Source: Candidatus Lumbricidiphila eiseniae (GTDB lineage: Bacteria > Actinomycetota > Actinomycetes > Actinomycetales > Microbacteriaceae). Taken from it: a DNA stretch of 64,000 nucleotides. Below the pieces are notes generated by a model. It worked only from the letters and a program-made list of their open reading frames with translations. It made no database searches and had not been told where the DNA came from. A program made the translations under genes and the position numbers. This document shows positions 35,349 to 44,547 of this stretch, piece by piece. The DNA lies in NCBI GenBank assembly GCA_002529645.1, contig NAEP01000023.1, positions 183,240 to 247,239 of the forward strand, read 5' to 3'. Positions within the stretch are counted from its first letter, which is position 1. Every line of letters begins with the position of its first letter.

Positions 35349-36015
35349 GACCTCATTGCCCTATCGACTCAACGTCCCACGCCGGTGGATTTTCTGGTCG
35401 GTACTGCTGTTCGCCGTGACGTTCGCCGTGGGTTTTCTGCAAAAATTGCTGCCTGCGCTGCAGTGGGGAACGTTCAATATCGCACTGAACACCGCGAACT
35501 CGCCGTTCGCGGACTGGCTTGCTCGAGTTTTGGACAGTGTGAATCAGGTCGCTGTCGTGGCGGTCATTCTGTTGATCGTGGTGGCGGTGCTGGGGTTTGG
35601 CACCCGTCTCGGCCTGCTGCGCGGTGTCGGCACGTGCGTGGCGATCGGGCTGGGGTGGGTCACGACGCTCGCGGTGAAAACCACCATCAACCAGGCGCGG
35701 CCAGAGTTTGACCTTCGGCACCCGCTAGACCTGGAAGTGGCAACAAAAAGTTTTCCCAGTGGGCACGTCGTCTTCGTTGCGGCGTTGGTTGCAGGTCTTG
35801 TCTGGGCTACCCACCGCAGCATGACCCGCACGATTTTGTTCGTGCTCGGGAGCATCCTGATTCTAACGGTGGCGTGGTCGCGCCTCTATCTGGGCGTGCA
35901 CTATCCGCTTGATGTTATTGCGGGCGTGCTGAACGGCGTGGCCGGATACATCCTGGTGGCCGGCCTGTGGAATCTCGCGGCCGGTCTTGTTCTCCCGTCG
36001 TCGGGGCGGCACTAG
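35347..36015 (+). CDS. PAP2-family phosphatase
   Basis: A 222-residue membrane phosphatase with about five hydrophobic segments. The three phosphatase motifs are present: KTTINQARPE, SFPSGHVVF and SRLYLGVHYPLDV, with catalytic His residues in the last two. Likely substrates are lipid phosphates or undecaprenyl pyrophosphate. Its ribosome site and start lie in a 28-bp sequence repeated 61 bp upstream, so new upstream DNA now sets its promoter context. Confidence 0.92.
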   Translation: MTSLPYRLNVPRRWIFWSVLLFAVTFAVGFLQKLLPALQWGTFNIALNTANSPFADWLARVLDSVNQVAVVAVILLIVVAVLGFGTRLGLLRGVGTCVAIGLGWVTTLAVKTTINQARPEFDLRHPLDLEVATKSFPSGHVVFVAALVAGLVWATHRSMTRTILFVLGSILILTVAWSRLYLGVHYPLDVIAGVLNGVAGYILVAGLWNLAAGLVLPSSGRH

Positions 36016-36021
36016 CGCAGA

Positions 36022-36111
36022 CTCGGCTCTCCTGCGCCGGGGCGTAGGCAGCCCCGCGGTACCAAACCCGGTGCGCCCTGCTGCCTCAGCTCTCCTGCGC
36101 CGGGGCACAGG
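36022..36111. repeat. Two-copy repeat-spacer unit after the PAP2 gene, period 63
   Basis: CTC(G/A)GCTCTCCTGCGCCGGGGC plus a few more bases occurs at 36022-36048 and 36085-36111 (24 of 27 positions match). The 36 bp between are unrelated and the first copy starts seven bases after the PAP2 stop. The period is slightly longer than at other loci. Confidence 0.65.
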
Positions 36112-36187
36112 ACTGATGCTCCCCATTGGCGCTGTCGCGGGCGAGCGAATAAACTCGACCGACCTCTAATGAATGGAACACACTCGC

Positions 36188-36751
36188 ATGGCAAGCACCG
36201 CAGATATCAAGAATGGGGTTGTCCTCTCAATCGATGGGCAACTGTGGAGCGTCATTGAGTTCCAGCACGTCAAGCCCGGTAAGGGTGGTGCCTTTGTGCG
36301 CACAAAACTGAAGAATGTTGTGAGCGGCAAGGTCGTTGATCGCACCTATAACGCGGGTGCCAAGATTGACATCGAAAACGTGGATCGGCGCGACTTCACC
36401 TACCTCTACAACGATGGCGACGGCTACGTGTTCATGGATCAGGTCGACTACGACCAGGTCACGGTTCCCGCCGCGGTTGTCGGCGAGGCGAAGAACTTCA
36501 TGCTCGAAAACCAGGCAGTCACCATCGCACTCAACAACGGTGTGCCGCTGTATGTCGATCTGCCCGCGTCGGTCGTGCTCGAGATCACGTACACCGAACC
36601 CGGTTTGCAGGGCGATCGTTCCACCGGCGGTACCAAGTCCGCGACGGTGGAGACCGGCTACGAAATCCAGGTACCGCTGTTCTTGGAAACCGGCACGAAG
36701 GTCAAGGTCGACACGCGCACGGGCGATTACCTCGGTCGCGTGAACGACTAG
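36188..36751 (+). CDS. efp: Elongation factor P
   Basis: Relieves ribosome stalling at polyproline. The 187-residue product shows three beta domains; [19 protein letters not shown] holds the loop Lys that enters the peptidyl-transferase centre (the loop is of the actinobacterial type without an obvious EpmA site), and the C-terminus has [19 protein letters not shown] then [16 protein letters not shown]. The ATG at 36188 gives the usual [10 protein letters not shown] start; the longer frame is not supported. The stop overlaps nusB. Confidence 0.96.
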   Translation: MASTADIKNGVVLSIDGQLWSVIEFQHVKPGKGGAFVRTKLKNVVSGKVVDRTYNAGAKIDIENVDRRDFTYLYNDGDGYVFMDQVDYDQVTVPAAVVGEAKNFMLENQAVTIALNNGVPLYVDLPASVVLEITYTEPGLQGDRSTGGTKSATVETGYEIQVPLFLETGTKVKVDTRTGDYLGRVND

Positions 36752-37161
36752 TGAGTGCACGCAGTAAGGCGCGCAAACGAGCGCTCGATCTGCTCTACTC
36801 GGCAGAGCTGCGGGATGTCCCCGTACAGCAGATGCTCGAGGCGGAGGCGGAGCGAGCGGCGGGGGAACCGGAACGGCAGGCATCCTGGCTCTACGCTCGT
36901 GAGATCGTGGACGGCTATCTCGACCACAGGGACACCATTGACGAACTCATCAGCTATCACGCGCACGACTGGGCGCTGGAGCGGATGCCGGCCGTTGACC
37001 GGGCGCTGCTGCGGATCGGAACGTGGGAGATTGTGTACAACGAACGGGTGCCCGACGCCGTGGCCATCGCCGAGGCCGTGGAACTTGCGACAACTCTCTC
37101 AACCGCGGACTCCGCTGGGTTTGTCAACGGTGTGCTCGCGGCGATCTCGCACGAGGCTTAG
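36751..37161 (+). CDS. nusB: Transcription antitermination factor NusB
   Basis: RNA-binding helical protein that joins NusE on boxA sequences in rRNA leaders. The 136-residue product starts SARSKARKRALDLLYSAELR and ends with AIAEAVELATTLSTADSAGF and VNGVLAAI, typical NusB signatures. GTG start shares one base with the efp stop. The 148 bp to glgP contain a short GC-rich hairpin (GCTGGGG...CCCCAGC at about 37265-37286). Confidence 0.95.
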   Translation: MSARSKARKRALDLLYSAELRDVPVQQMLEAEAERAAGEPERQASWLYAREIVDGYLDHRDTIDELISYHAHDWALERMPAVDRALLRIGTWEIVYNERVPDAVAIAEAVELATTLSTADSAGFVNGVLAAISHEA

Positions 37162-37308
37162 TGAGCGCGACACCGCTGGGTAGGCCGCCGCACACACCTC
37201 GTTGAGAGTGCGTGTGTGCGGGTTGGTGGGCTGCCGACCTGACGCGCTTGTATCGTGCTGTAGGGCTGGGGTTGCTGAGCCCCCAGCGAAACTCAATAGG
37301 GTTGACTC

Positions 37309-39894
37309 GTGAAGTCAATCCGCAAATTTACGGTGCGAGCCGTGGTTCCACCCTCCCTGTCCGCGCTGGAACAGCTAGCGGGAAACCTCCGCTGGTCGTG
37401 GCACGAGCCCACTCGGCGGTTGTTTGAGCACATTGATCCCGAGGGATGGCGCCTATCCCGGCGTGACCCGGTTGCCTTCCTCGGCGAGATCGATCCGGCG
37501 CGGTTGAGCGAGCTCGCCGAAAACGGTGACTATGTGGCGTGGGCGGAACGCGAACGTGCCGACCTCAATGCCTACCTCAGCGAGCCACGCTGGTACCAGT
37601 CGCTCGGTGCCGCCGTGCCCCGGGCGATCGCCTACTTCTCGCCCGAGTTCGGAATCACGGCCGCGCTGCCACAGTATTCCGGGGGGCTCGGGATTCTCGC
37701 GGGTGACCACCTGAAAGCGGCATCCGACCTCGGTGTGCCACTTGTGGCGGTGGGACTGTTCTACAAGTCCGGGTACTTCGCCCAGTCCATTTCCCCGGAT
37801 GGCTGGCAGCTGGAGCGTTACCCGGTGATTGACCCCGATGGTCTGCCCCTCACGATGCTGCGAGGAATCGACGGCACTCCCGTTCGCATCACTCTCGCGC
37901 TGCCGGATGAGGGCAGCCTGCACGCCCGGGTCTGGCAGGCGGCGGTGGGTCGCGTAACACTGCTGCTGCTAGACACTGACATTCCGGCGAACACCGACGC
38001 GATGCGCAGTGTCACCGATCGGTTGTACGGTGGCGGCGGCGAACATCGACTGTTGCAGGAACTTCTGCTCGGGGTCGGCGGCGCGCGCGCGGTGCGTGCC
38101 TACAGTGAACTCGGCGGCACCTCCGCGCCCGATGTTTATCACATGAACGAGGGGCACGCCGGATTCCTCGGGCTCGAGCGAATCGCAACCTATATTGCCG
38201 AGGGGCTGACCTTTGCGCAGGCACGCCAGGTGGTGCGCGCGGGCACGGTGTTCACAACCCACACGCCCGTGCCCGCCGGGATCGACCGGTTTGATCGGGG
38301 GCTTGTCGCACGGTATCTCACTCCCTCGTTGTTGCCCGGTGTTGACCCCTCTGACGCGCTCGCGCTCGGACTGGAACCGGGTGCCGATCCGGCAACGGGT
38401 GCATTTAATATGGCGGTGATGGGGTTGCGGCTTGCCGGACAGGCAAACGGGGTATCCCGGCTGCACGGTGACGTGAGCCGTCGGATGTTCGGCGACCTGT
38501 GGCCCGGATTCGACGCGGACGAGGTGCCGATCACCTCAATCACCAATGGTGTGCACGCCCCAACCTGGACCGACCCGGCACTACTCTCCCTCGCCGAACA
38601 GAGGCTGCAGACCAGGGATACCGAGCACGCAAACTGGAACAGCGACAGTCTCTCTGACGCCGAGATCTGGAACGTGAAACGCGACATGCGGGTGCAGCTG
38701 GTGGACTACGCGCGCCGTCGCCTCACGGCGAACTGGGAACAGCAGCACGACGGAGCATCCGCCCCCGCCTGGGTGAGGCAGGTGCTCGACCCCGACACCC
38801 TCACCGTCGGGTTTGCCCGTCGGGTGCCGACGTACAAGCGGCTCACGCTCATGTTGAAAGACCCCGACCGGCTCAGCGCGATCCTCACCGATCCCGACCG
38901 CCCCCTGCAGTTTGTCATTGCGGGCAAGTCGCATCCGGCCGATGACGAGGGCAAACGACTCATCCAGCAGCTCGTGCAGTTCTCGGCACGGCCCGAACTG
39001 CAGGGTCGGATTGTGTTTCTTCCCGACTACGATATGGACATGGCCGAGGTGTTGTACCCCGGCTGCGACGTCTGGCTCAACAACCCGCTGCGCCCGCTGG
39101 AAGCGTGCGGCACCTCGGGAATGAAAGCCGCACTCAACGGCGCACTCAACCTCTCTATCCTCGACGGCTGGTGGGCTGAATTCGCGGAGGACGATTTTGG
39201 CTGGGTTATCCCCTCGGCCGATTCAGCCGGGGATGCCGCGGAGCGAGACACTCTTGAAGCGGTGGCGCTCTACGATCTGCTGCAGCATCGCGTGGCAAGC
39301 TGCTTCTACGAACGCACCGATGATGGTATACCCACCGAGTGGTTGCGCCGCGTGCGAAATACTCTCACACGACTTGTTCCAGAGCTGGGTGCCGACCGGA
39401 TGGTGTGTGACTACGTCGAGCGGCTCTATCGGCCAGCCGCCGATCACGCCGCCGTACTCAGTGCAGATGGTGCGCGTGCTGGTCGCGAACTCGCCGCGTG
39501 GATCGAGCGAGTGCAGACTGCGTGGCCGGCCGTGCACGTTGCCGGAATCGAGTCGGGTGGTGTCGACACCCCGCGTGTTGGCGACAAGCTGTGGTTGCGG
39601 GTCTGGGTCGAGTTGGGCGGACTGTCGGCAGCGGATGTCTCGGTGGAGGTTGTCTACGGTCGCAGTCACTCAGACGAGTCGATTCACGCGGCGCGGGTGG
39701 CCTCGCTCGTGGTTGAGACGGAGTCCGGAAACCCCGACGACGGCCCGGCACAGACAGCGGGACCGACCGTGTATGTCGGGTCGGTTGTGTTGGATCGGGC
39801 GGGATCGTTTGGGTACACGGTGCGGGTGCTGCCGCGGCATCCGCTGCTGCGCGTGCCCGCTGAGCTGGGACTTGTCGCGGTCGCGACCAGCTGA
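37309..39894 (+). CDS. glgP: Alpha-glucan phosphorylase (GlgP, GT35, DUF3417 type)
   Basis: Releases glucose 1-phosphate from alpha-glucans using PLP. The 861-residue product has the N-terminal DUF3417 region (NLRWSWHEPTRRLFEHIDPE), YFSPEFGITAALPQYSGGLG, VYHMNEGHAGFLGLERI, a VGFARRVPTYKR segment and the PLP region PLEACGTSGMKAALNGALNL followed by DGWWAE. This is the group common in actinobacteria. The last 150 residues form the expected C-terminal extension. GTG start. Promoter not resolved. Confidence 0.94.
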   Translation: MKSIRKFTVRAVVPPSLSALEQLAGNLRWSWHEPTRRLFEHIDPEGWRLSRRDPVAFLGEIDPARLSELAENGDYVAWAERERADLNAYLSEPRWYQSLGAAVPRAIAYFSPEFGITAALPQYSGGLGILAGDHLKAASDLGVPLVAVGLFYKSGYFAQSISPDGWQLERYPVIDPDGLPLTMLRGIDGTPVRITLALPDEGSLHARVWQAAVGRVTLLLLDTDIPANTDAMRSVTDRLYGGGGEHRLLQELLLGVGGARAVRAYSELGGTSAPDVYHMNEGHAGFLGLERIATYIAEGLTFAQARQVVRAGTVFTTHTPVPAGIDRFDRGLVARYLTPSLLPGVDPSDALALGLEPGADPATGAFNMAVMGLRLAGQANGVSRLHGDVSRRMFGDLWPGFDADEVPITSITNGVHAPTWTDPALLSLAEQRLQTRDTEHANWNSDSLSDAEIWNVKRDMRVQLVDYARRRLTANWEQQHDGASAPAWVRQVLDPDTLTVGFARRVPTYKRLTLMLKDPDRLSAILTDPDRPLQFVIAGKSHPADDEGKRLIQQLVQFSARPELQGRIVFLPDYDMDMAEVLYPGCDVWLNNPLRPLEACGTSGMKAALNGALNLSILDGWWAEFAEDDFGWVIPSADSAGDAAERDTLEAVALYDLLQHRVASCFYERTDDGIPTEWLRRVRNTLTRLVPELGADRMVCDYVERLYRPAADHAAVLSADGARAGRELAAWIERVQTAWPAVHVAGIESGGVDTPRVGDKLWLRVWVELGGLSAADVSVEVVYGRSHSDESIHAARVASLVVETESGNPDDGPAQTAGPTVYVGSVVLDRAGSFGYTVRVLPRHPLLRVPAELGLVAVATS

Positions 39895-40059
39895 GGGTAT
39901 CGCGACGATCGTCCGCTGTGTGCGCGGTGCACAAGCTCGCCAGTTCGGCGGGTTGCATGATCGGCTTGACCGTCTGGTGTACGTGTGGCACACACCTGCC
40001 AGCGAGATATTTCACAGCTGGTTCACCGCCGGAAGCAGTAAAGCCCGTAGACTCAACCA

Positions 40060-41274
40060 GTGCCCGAAAAACTACCGCTCTGGGCGGGTCGTACTCTTGC
40101 CCTCACAGGCATCATCCTCCTCGCTTTTGGTCTCCGCTCTGCGGTGGCGGCGCTGTCCCCGATTCTGACGAAACTGTCGGCGGAGGTCCCCCTCTCACCG
40201 CTTGTCGTTGGTTTTCTCGGGATGCTACCGCCGCTGTGTTTCGCGATTTTTGGTGTGCTGACGCCGCTTGTCGTGAAACGCTGGGGGTTGGAGGCGAGTG
40301 TCATTGTGACACTTTCGGCACTGACCGTGGGTCTTGCCGGTCGCGGGTTCATCACGTCGGCGGCGGCACTGATCGCGATGGACACCCTGACGTTCGCCGC
40401 GATGGGTGTTGGCAATGTGCTGCTCCCGCCGCTGGTGAAACGGTATTTCTCCGACCGGATTGGCCTCGTGACGACGGTGTACTCGGTGGCAATATCGTTG
40501 AGCGCACTCATCCCGCCGCTGGTGGCCGTTCCGGTGGCGGATGCCGCGGGCTGGCGTGTCTCGCTCGGCATGTGGGCTGCGATCACAGCCATTGCTCTCG
40601 TGCCGTGGATCGCTCTGATCGTGCATCCTCGACGGGCGAACATCGCGGCGGTTGCTGATGCGAACCCGCGGCAGTTCCGTGCGCTGCTGCGTTCGCCGAT
40701 TGCGTGGTCGCTGATTGGTGTGTTCACGGTCAGCGGGTTTAACGCGTACGCAATGTTTGCGTGGTTACCGACGGTTCTCATTGAGGCCGCAGGCTCGAGT
40801 GCGGCGGAGGCGGGTGCCCTTCTCGCACTGTACGCGGCGATGGGTCTTCCGGCGGGGTTGCTCGTGCCCATCATTGCAGCGCGGTTCGGTCGAATCGCTG
40901 TGCTCATAGGCTTCGCTATGCTGTGCCACATCGTCGGGTACCTGGGGATTTTGGTGTTTCCCACCTACGTCACATGGCTGTGGGTTCTGTTGATCGGGCT
41001 GAGCCTCCTGACCTTCCCGCTGTCGCTTGTGCTCATTAACCTGCGTGCGCGCACCCATCAGGGCTCGGCCGCTCTCTCCGGGTTTATGCAGTCGATCGGG
41101 TATCTGGTTATCGCAGTGGGACCACTGGGCGTGGGTGTTCTGCACGATATCAGCGGTGGCTGGGTGTGGCCGCTCCTCCTCTTGACCGCATCAGCGGTGC
41201 CCGCAATTGTGGCGGCACCGATTTTGGCGAAGCGGCGCTTCATCGAAGACGAGAGTGATGTGGTCGCGCGCTAA
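40060..41274 (+). CDS. MFS transporter (CynX/NimT family)
   Basis: A 404-residue membrane protein with twelve predicted helices. The first helix contains the NimT/CynX opening GIILLAFGLRSAVAALSPIL, in which the R-x-A-V-x-x-x-x-P pattern is conserved. Homologues export or import small anions or drug-like compounds; substrate unknown. It converges on the ROK gene, overlapping it by four bases at their 3' ends. The 166 bp upstream show a weak, degraded ~60-bp repeat pair (about 39911 and 39972) and nothing else. Confidence 0.88.
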   Translation: MPEKLPLWAGRTLALTGIILLAFGLRSAVAALSPILTKLSAEVPLSPLVVGFLGMLPPLCFAIFGVLTPLVVKRWGLEASVIVTLSALTVGLAGRGFITSAAALIAMDTLTFAAMGVGNVLLPPLVKRYFSDRIGLVTTVYSVAISLSALIPPLVAVPVADAAGWRVSLGMWAAITAIALVPWIALIVHPRRANIAAVADANPRQFRALLRSPIAWSLIGVFTVSGFNAYAMFAWLPTVLIEAAGSSAAEAGALLALYAAMGLPAGLLVPIIAARFGRIAVLIGFAMLCHIVGYLGILVFPTYVTWLWVLLIGLSLLTFPLSLVLINLRARTHQGSAALSGFMQSIGYLVIAVGPLGVGVLHDISGGWVWPLLLLTASAVPAIVAAPILAKRRFIEDESDVVAR

Positions 41275-42203
41275 CCGATCGCATCTGGCCGGTGTACGAG
41301 TGAGGCAGCACCGATGAGGGGCCCTTCGTCGGAGAGAGCGGAGGGCACAATTTGTAGCCGCTGTGGAAACGCAAACGTTGTGCGTTCCGCATGAGCGTTG
41401 CGGGCGTGCTCGAACAGCGCGGGGGAGACGCGCGAGAACCCGCCGCCGATCGCCGCGACGTCAAGATCAAGCAGGTTTGTTGTCGAGGCGAGGGCGCGAC
41501 CAAGGGCTCGACCCGCCCGTTCGACCGCGGCAAGAGCAACGGGGTCGCCCGCGGCATGGGCGCGACCGAGATCTTCGCCGGTGTCGCCGGTGAATCCCCG
41601 CGCGCGTGCCCAGGCGACGGTCTTGGGTCCGGATGCCACGGCTTCCAGGCAGCCGTGGCCGCCACAGGCGCACGGGTCATCCATGCCCCCGACCTCAACG
41701 TGGCCGATATGACCCGCGTTGCCGGTCGGACCGCGCACTCCGCGCCCCTCAATGATGAGTCCGCCGCCGACGCCGGTTGACACGATCATGCCGATCATGT
41801 TGCGCGCTCCGCGCCCGGCCCCCACCCAGTGTTCCGCCAGCGCGATGCAGAGCCCATCAATGCGCAGCGTGATCGGTACCGCGGGAACGATCTGGGCAAT
41901 AAGTTCTCCGAGCGGGTAGCCACGCCAGGCGGGGAGATTGAGCGGTGATACGGTGCCGATGGTATCGTCCAGTTCGCCCGCAGCGCCGACCCCGACACCG
42001 GCAAGTGAGGCCCCGGTTGGCAGGGCCGCGTGAGTCGTGCCGACGGCGGTGCGTACCGATGTGGCGAGTTGTTCGCTTGTTCGGTGGGGGCCGGTGGGTT
42101 GCCGATGCCGAGTTCCGGGCACCACCGTGCCGTGGTCGTCAACGAGGGCGGCTTCCACCTTGGTTCCACCAAAGTCAACGGCGAGAGCGAGGGGGCGCGA
42201 CAT
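41271..42203 (-). CDS. ROK-family sugar kinase (glucokinase-like)
   Basis: Sugar kinase of 310 residues. ATP-binding motif LALAVDFGGTKVEAALVDDHG at the N-terminus, a second phosphate segment GMIVSTGVGGGLIIEGRG, and the ROK zinc motif DDPCACGGHGCLEAVASG (CxCGxxGCxE with His upstream in HIGHVEVGG). There is no N-terminal helix-turn-helix, so it is an enzyme rather than a repressor. Likely substrate glucose or another hexose. It diverges from the SorC-type regulator. Confidence 0.92.
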   Translation of the reverse strand: MSRPLALAVDFGGTKVEAALVDDHGTVVPGTRHRQPTGPHRTSEQLATSVRTAVGTTHAALPTGASLAGVGVGAAGELDDTIGTVSPLNLPAWRGYPLGELIAQIVPAVPITLRIDGLCIALAEHWVGAGRGARNMIGMIVSTGVGGGLIIEGRGVRGPTGNAGHIGHVEVGGMDDPCACGGHGCLEAVASGPKTVAWARARGFTGDTGEDLGRAHAAGDPVALAAVERAGRALGRALASTTNLLDLDVAAIGGGFSRVSPALFEHARNAHAERTTFAFPQRLQIVPSALSDEGPLIGAASLVHRPDAIG

Positions 42204-42403
42204 AGTAGGTCCAATCAGGAGTGAGCATGCGGAACGGCACCGGGATATCCTCCCGAGGGGAGGGGCTCGGCGTGGCGATCAGGCTCGTTCATCGTAGAAC
42301 GAAAGTGCTGGCTGAGTGGTGCACGAGGGATCAGCTGGGGGAAAGCACACGCGGAAGGTGTCGCACGGCAGGGGCTGCTGAACACGGTGAGCCACCGTTC
42401 CTC

Positions 42404-42417
42404 TGCTCATGTGAGCA
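42404..42417. promoter_or_regulatory. Candidate operator upstream of the deo regulator
   Basis: TGCTCA-TG-TGAGCA is a perfect inverted repeat 66 bp before the regulator start and a related half-site (TGAGCATG) lies near 42221. SorC/DeoR-type proteins bind such palindromes; the role is inferred. The rest of the 280-bp gap between the ROK and regulator genes shows no gene. Confidence 0.4.
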
Positions 42418-42482
42418 TGAAGACCGCAAATGTTGTGTTGCCGGACGTGCGCGCGTATGGTAGCTACCGGAGAGGAGCGGAC

Positions 42483-43475
42483 ATGGATTGGTCTGACGAG
42501 CTCCTCTCCGTGCGCGCCGCTGAGCTGTACTACGAAGACAACAAAACCCAGGGTGAGATCGGTGCCGAACTGCACATCACACGCTGGAAGGTGGGACGCC
42601 TGCTCGAACAGGCCCGACAGCGTGGGGTTGTGCGGATCGAGATCCTGCATCCGCGAGCCCGCAGGCTCGTACTGGAACGGCGACTTCGTGAGGCAACCGC
42701 GCTGCGGGACGCGGTCGTCGTGTCAAGTGTGGGGGTGCGCTCCTCCGACGAACTACAGTCACGCGCGGCCCAGGCTGCTGCGGACTACCTCACCACGCTG
42801 CGACCGGCCCCCGAGGTGCTCGGAGTGAGCTGGGGCCGCACCCTACACGAGGTCTCCTCCTATCTCTACGCCGGGTGGGCAACGGGAGTCCAGGTCGTCC
42901 AGATCAACGGCGGGGTCAGTCGCAATCGCCGTTCCGGTACGGCCGCAGCGACCGCCGCCGCGATTGCCCAGAAGGGCGGCGGCTCTGTCACCCTCATGCC
43001 CAGTCCGGCCATCCTGGAACACCTCTCGACGAAGATCGCGATCGAGCGAGATCGGGTGGTGGCCGGAGTCATCGCCCTTGCCCGTTCGTCCGATGTGTTT
43101 CTGTTCAGCGCCGGAGCTGCCGACCACGGTTCGGTGCACATCGACAGTGGGTATCTCACCGAGACCGATCTTGACCGGCTGGTCGCCAACGGGGCGGTCG
43201 GTGATGTCGTCGGTCGTTACCTCAATGCCGCGGGGCACATTGTGGACTCTGAGATTGACAATCGAACGGTCGGCCTCACCCTTGATGAGATTCGTGCGGC
43301 GCACCGCACTATTGCCGTCATAGCTGGAAAATCGAAGCATCCGGTCGCTCGAGCCGTCGTGAAAAGTGGGCTGTGCACGGTGCTCATCACCGATGAAGGT
43401 ACAGCCCTCGACCTACTGAATGGTCCCAACCGGGTCACGAACGCGAAAAAACCCACAACGCAGGAGAGCCAATGA
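42483..43475 (+). CDS. SorC/DeoR-type sugar-binding transcriptional regulator
   Basis: A 330-residue regulator with an N-terminal helix-turn-helix (AELYYEDNKTQGEIGAELHI then TRWKVGRLLEQAR) and the SorC sugar-binding domain (VLGVSWGRTLHEVSSYL, FLFSAGAADHGSVHIDSGYL). The ATG at 42483 has GGAGAGGAG upstream; the longer frame is unlikely. Its ATGA overlap with deoC marks it as the first gene of the deoxyribose operon, whose inducer would be a deoxyribose phosphate. Confidence 0.92.
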   Translation: MDWSDELLSVRAAELYYEDNKTQGEIGAELHITRWKVGRLLEQARQRGVVRIEILHPRARRLVLERRLREATALRDAVVVSSVGVRSSDELQSRAAQAAADYLTTLRPAPEVLGVSWGRTLHEVSSYLYAGWATGVQVVQINGGVSRNRRSGTAAATAAAIAQKGGGSVTLMPSPAILEHLSTKIAIERDRVVAGVIALARSSDVFLFSAGAADHGSVHIDSGYLTETDLDRLVANGAVGDVVGRYLNAAGHIVDSEIDNRTVGLTLDEIRAAHRTIAVIAGKSKHPVARAVVKSGLCTVLITDEGTALDLLNGPNRVTNAKKPTTQESQ

Positions 43476-44536
43476 CGAGCACAACCGCACTGGTTGCACC
43501 CAGCAGCGACGCATCCGCGCCCGTAACGGGCGTTAACACCGCGCCCCGCACCGCACACGAGCGCGCCCGCGAGGTGATCGGTGGCGACCCCACGGATCAG
43601 ACACTGCGCGGTTTCTTGCACGGGCTGCCCGGTGTTGACGCGGTTGGACTCGATGCGCGGGCTGCGGCGCTCGGTTCCCGCTCGTTGAAAACAAGCAGCA
43701 AGGCGTGGGCACTCGATCGCACCATCACCCTCATAGACCTCACGACCCTTGAGGGCGCTGACACCCCGGGCAGGGTTCGCTCGCTTGTCGCGAAGGCTCG
43801 ACAACCCGACCCGCGCAACCCAACCACCCCCCGCGTTGCCGCCGTGTGCGTGTACGGTGACCTGGTTCCTGTTGCGGTCACCGCACTCGGCGCGCTGCAC
43901 GGGGACCCGGATGAAGGATGCATCGCGGTTGCTGCGGTCGCGACAGCCTTCCCCAGCGGGCGGGCATCCCTGAGCGTCAAACTCGCTGATACTCGAGCTG
44001 CTGTCGCGGCCGGTGCCGACGAGATAGACATGGTTATTGACCGGGGAGCTTTTCTTGCTGGACGTTACGGCGAGGTCTTCGATCAGATCGTTGCGGTTAA
44101 GGAGGCCTGTCAACGACCCGACGGCAGTGCTGCGGGCCTCAAAGTCATTCTCGAAACCGGTGAGCTTGCCAGTTATGACAGTGTGCGTCGAGCATCCTGG
44201 TTGGCACTGCTTGCGGGCGGAGACTTTATCAAAACATCAACCGGCAAGGTGAGTCCGGCGGCGACGCTGCCGGTCACCGTGCTCATGCTTGAGGTCGTGC
44301 GTGATTGGTATCGGGTAACCGCCCAGCGCGCGGGTGTCAAGCCCGCCGGGGGCATCCGCACCAGCAAAGACGCACTGAAATATCTTGTCGCTGTGGCCGA
44401 AACCGTCGGCGAGCAGTGGCTGCAGCCGCACCTCTTTCGATTCGGTGCATCGAGCCTGCTCAACGATGTTCTCCTGCAGCGCCACAAGCTTGCCACCGGA
44501 CACTACTCCGGCCCCGACTACGTGACAACCGATTAG
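43472..44536 (+). CDS. deoC: Deoxyribose-phosphate aldolase
   Basis: Splits 2-deoxyribose 5-phosphate to glyceraldehyde 3-phosphate and acetaldehyde. The 354-residue product has DRTITLIDLTTLEGADTPGR, VAAVCVYGDLVPVA, VATAFPSGRASLSVKLADTR, EIDMVIDRGAFLAG, the Schiff-base Lys in GGDFIKTSTGKVSPAA, and VKPAGGIRTSKDAL. It is the longer (class with N-terminal extension) form seen in actinobacteria. The acetaldehyde product is the likely reason for the dehydrogenase genes that follow. Confidence 0.95.
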   Translation: MTSTTALVAPSSDASAPVTGVNTAPRTAHERAREVIGGDPTDQTLRGFLHGLPGVDAVGLDARAAALGSRSLKTSSKAWALDRTITLIDLTTLEGADTPGRVRSLVAKARQPDPRNPTTPRVAAVCVYGDLVPVAVTALGALHGDPDEGCIAVAAVATAFPSGRASLSVKLADTRAAVAAGADEIDMVIDRGAFLAGRYGEVFDQIVAVKEACQRPDGSAAGLKVILETGELASYDSVRRASWLALLAGGDFIKTSTGKVSPAATLPVTVLMLEVVRDWYRVTAQRAGVKPAGGIRTSKDALKYLVAVAETVGEQWLQPHLFRFGASSLLNDVLLQRHKLATGHYSGPDYVTTD

Positions 44537-44547
44537 GTGGATGCCTC

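Noticed and set aside
37265..37286. GCTGGGG/CCCCAGC hairpin before glgP as a riboswitch or attenuator
   Set aside because: The stem is short, there is no T-run and no recognisable aptamer; at most a minor leader structure.
39911..40002. Weak ~60-bp repeat pair before the CynX-like MFS gene
   Set aside because: GTCCGCTGTGTGCGCGGTGC and GTCTGGTGTACGTGTGGCAC can be aligned only with several gaps and mismatches; too poor to count as a member of the repeat-spacer family.
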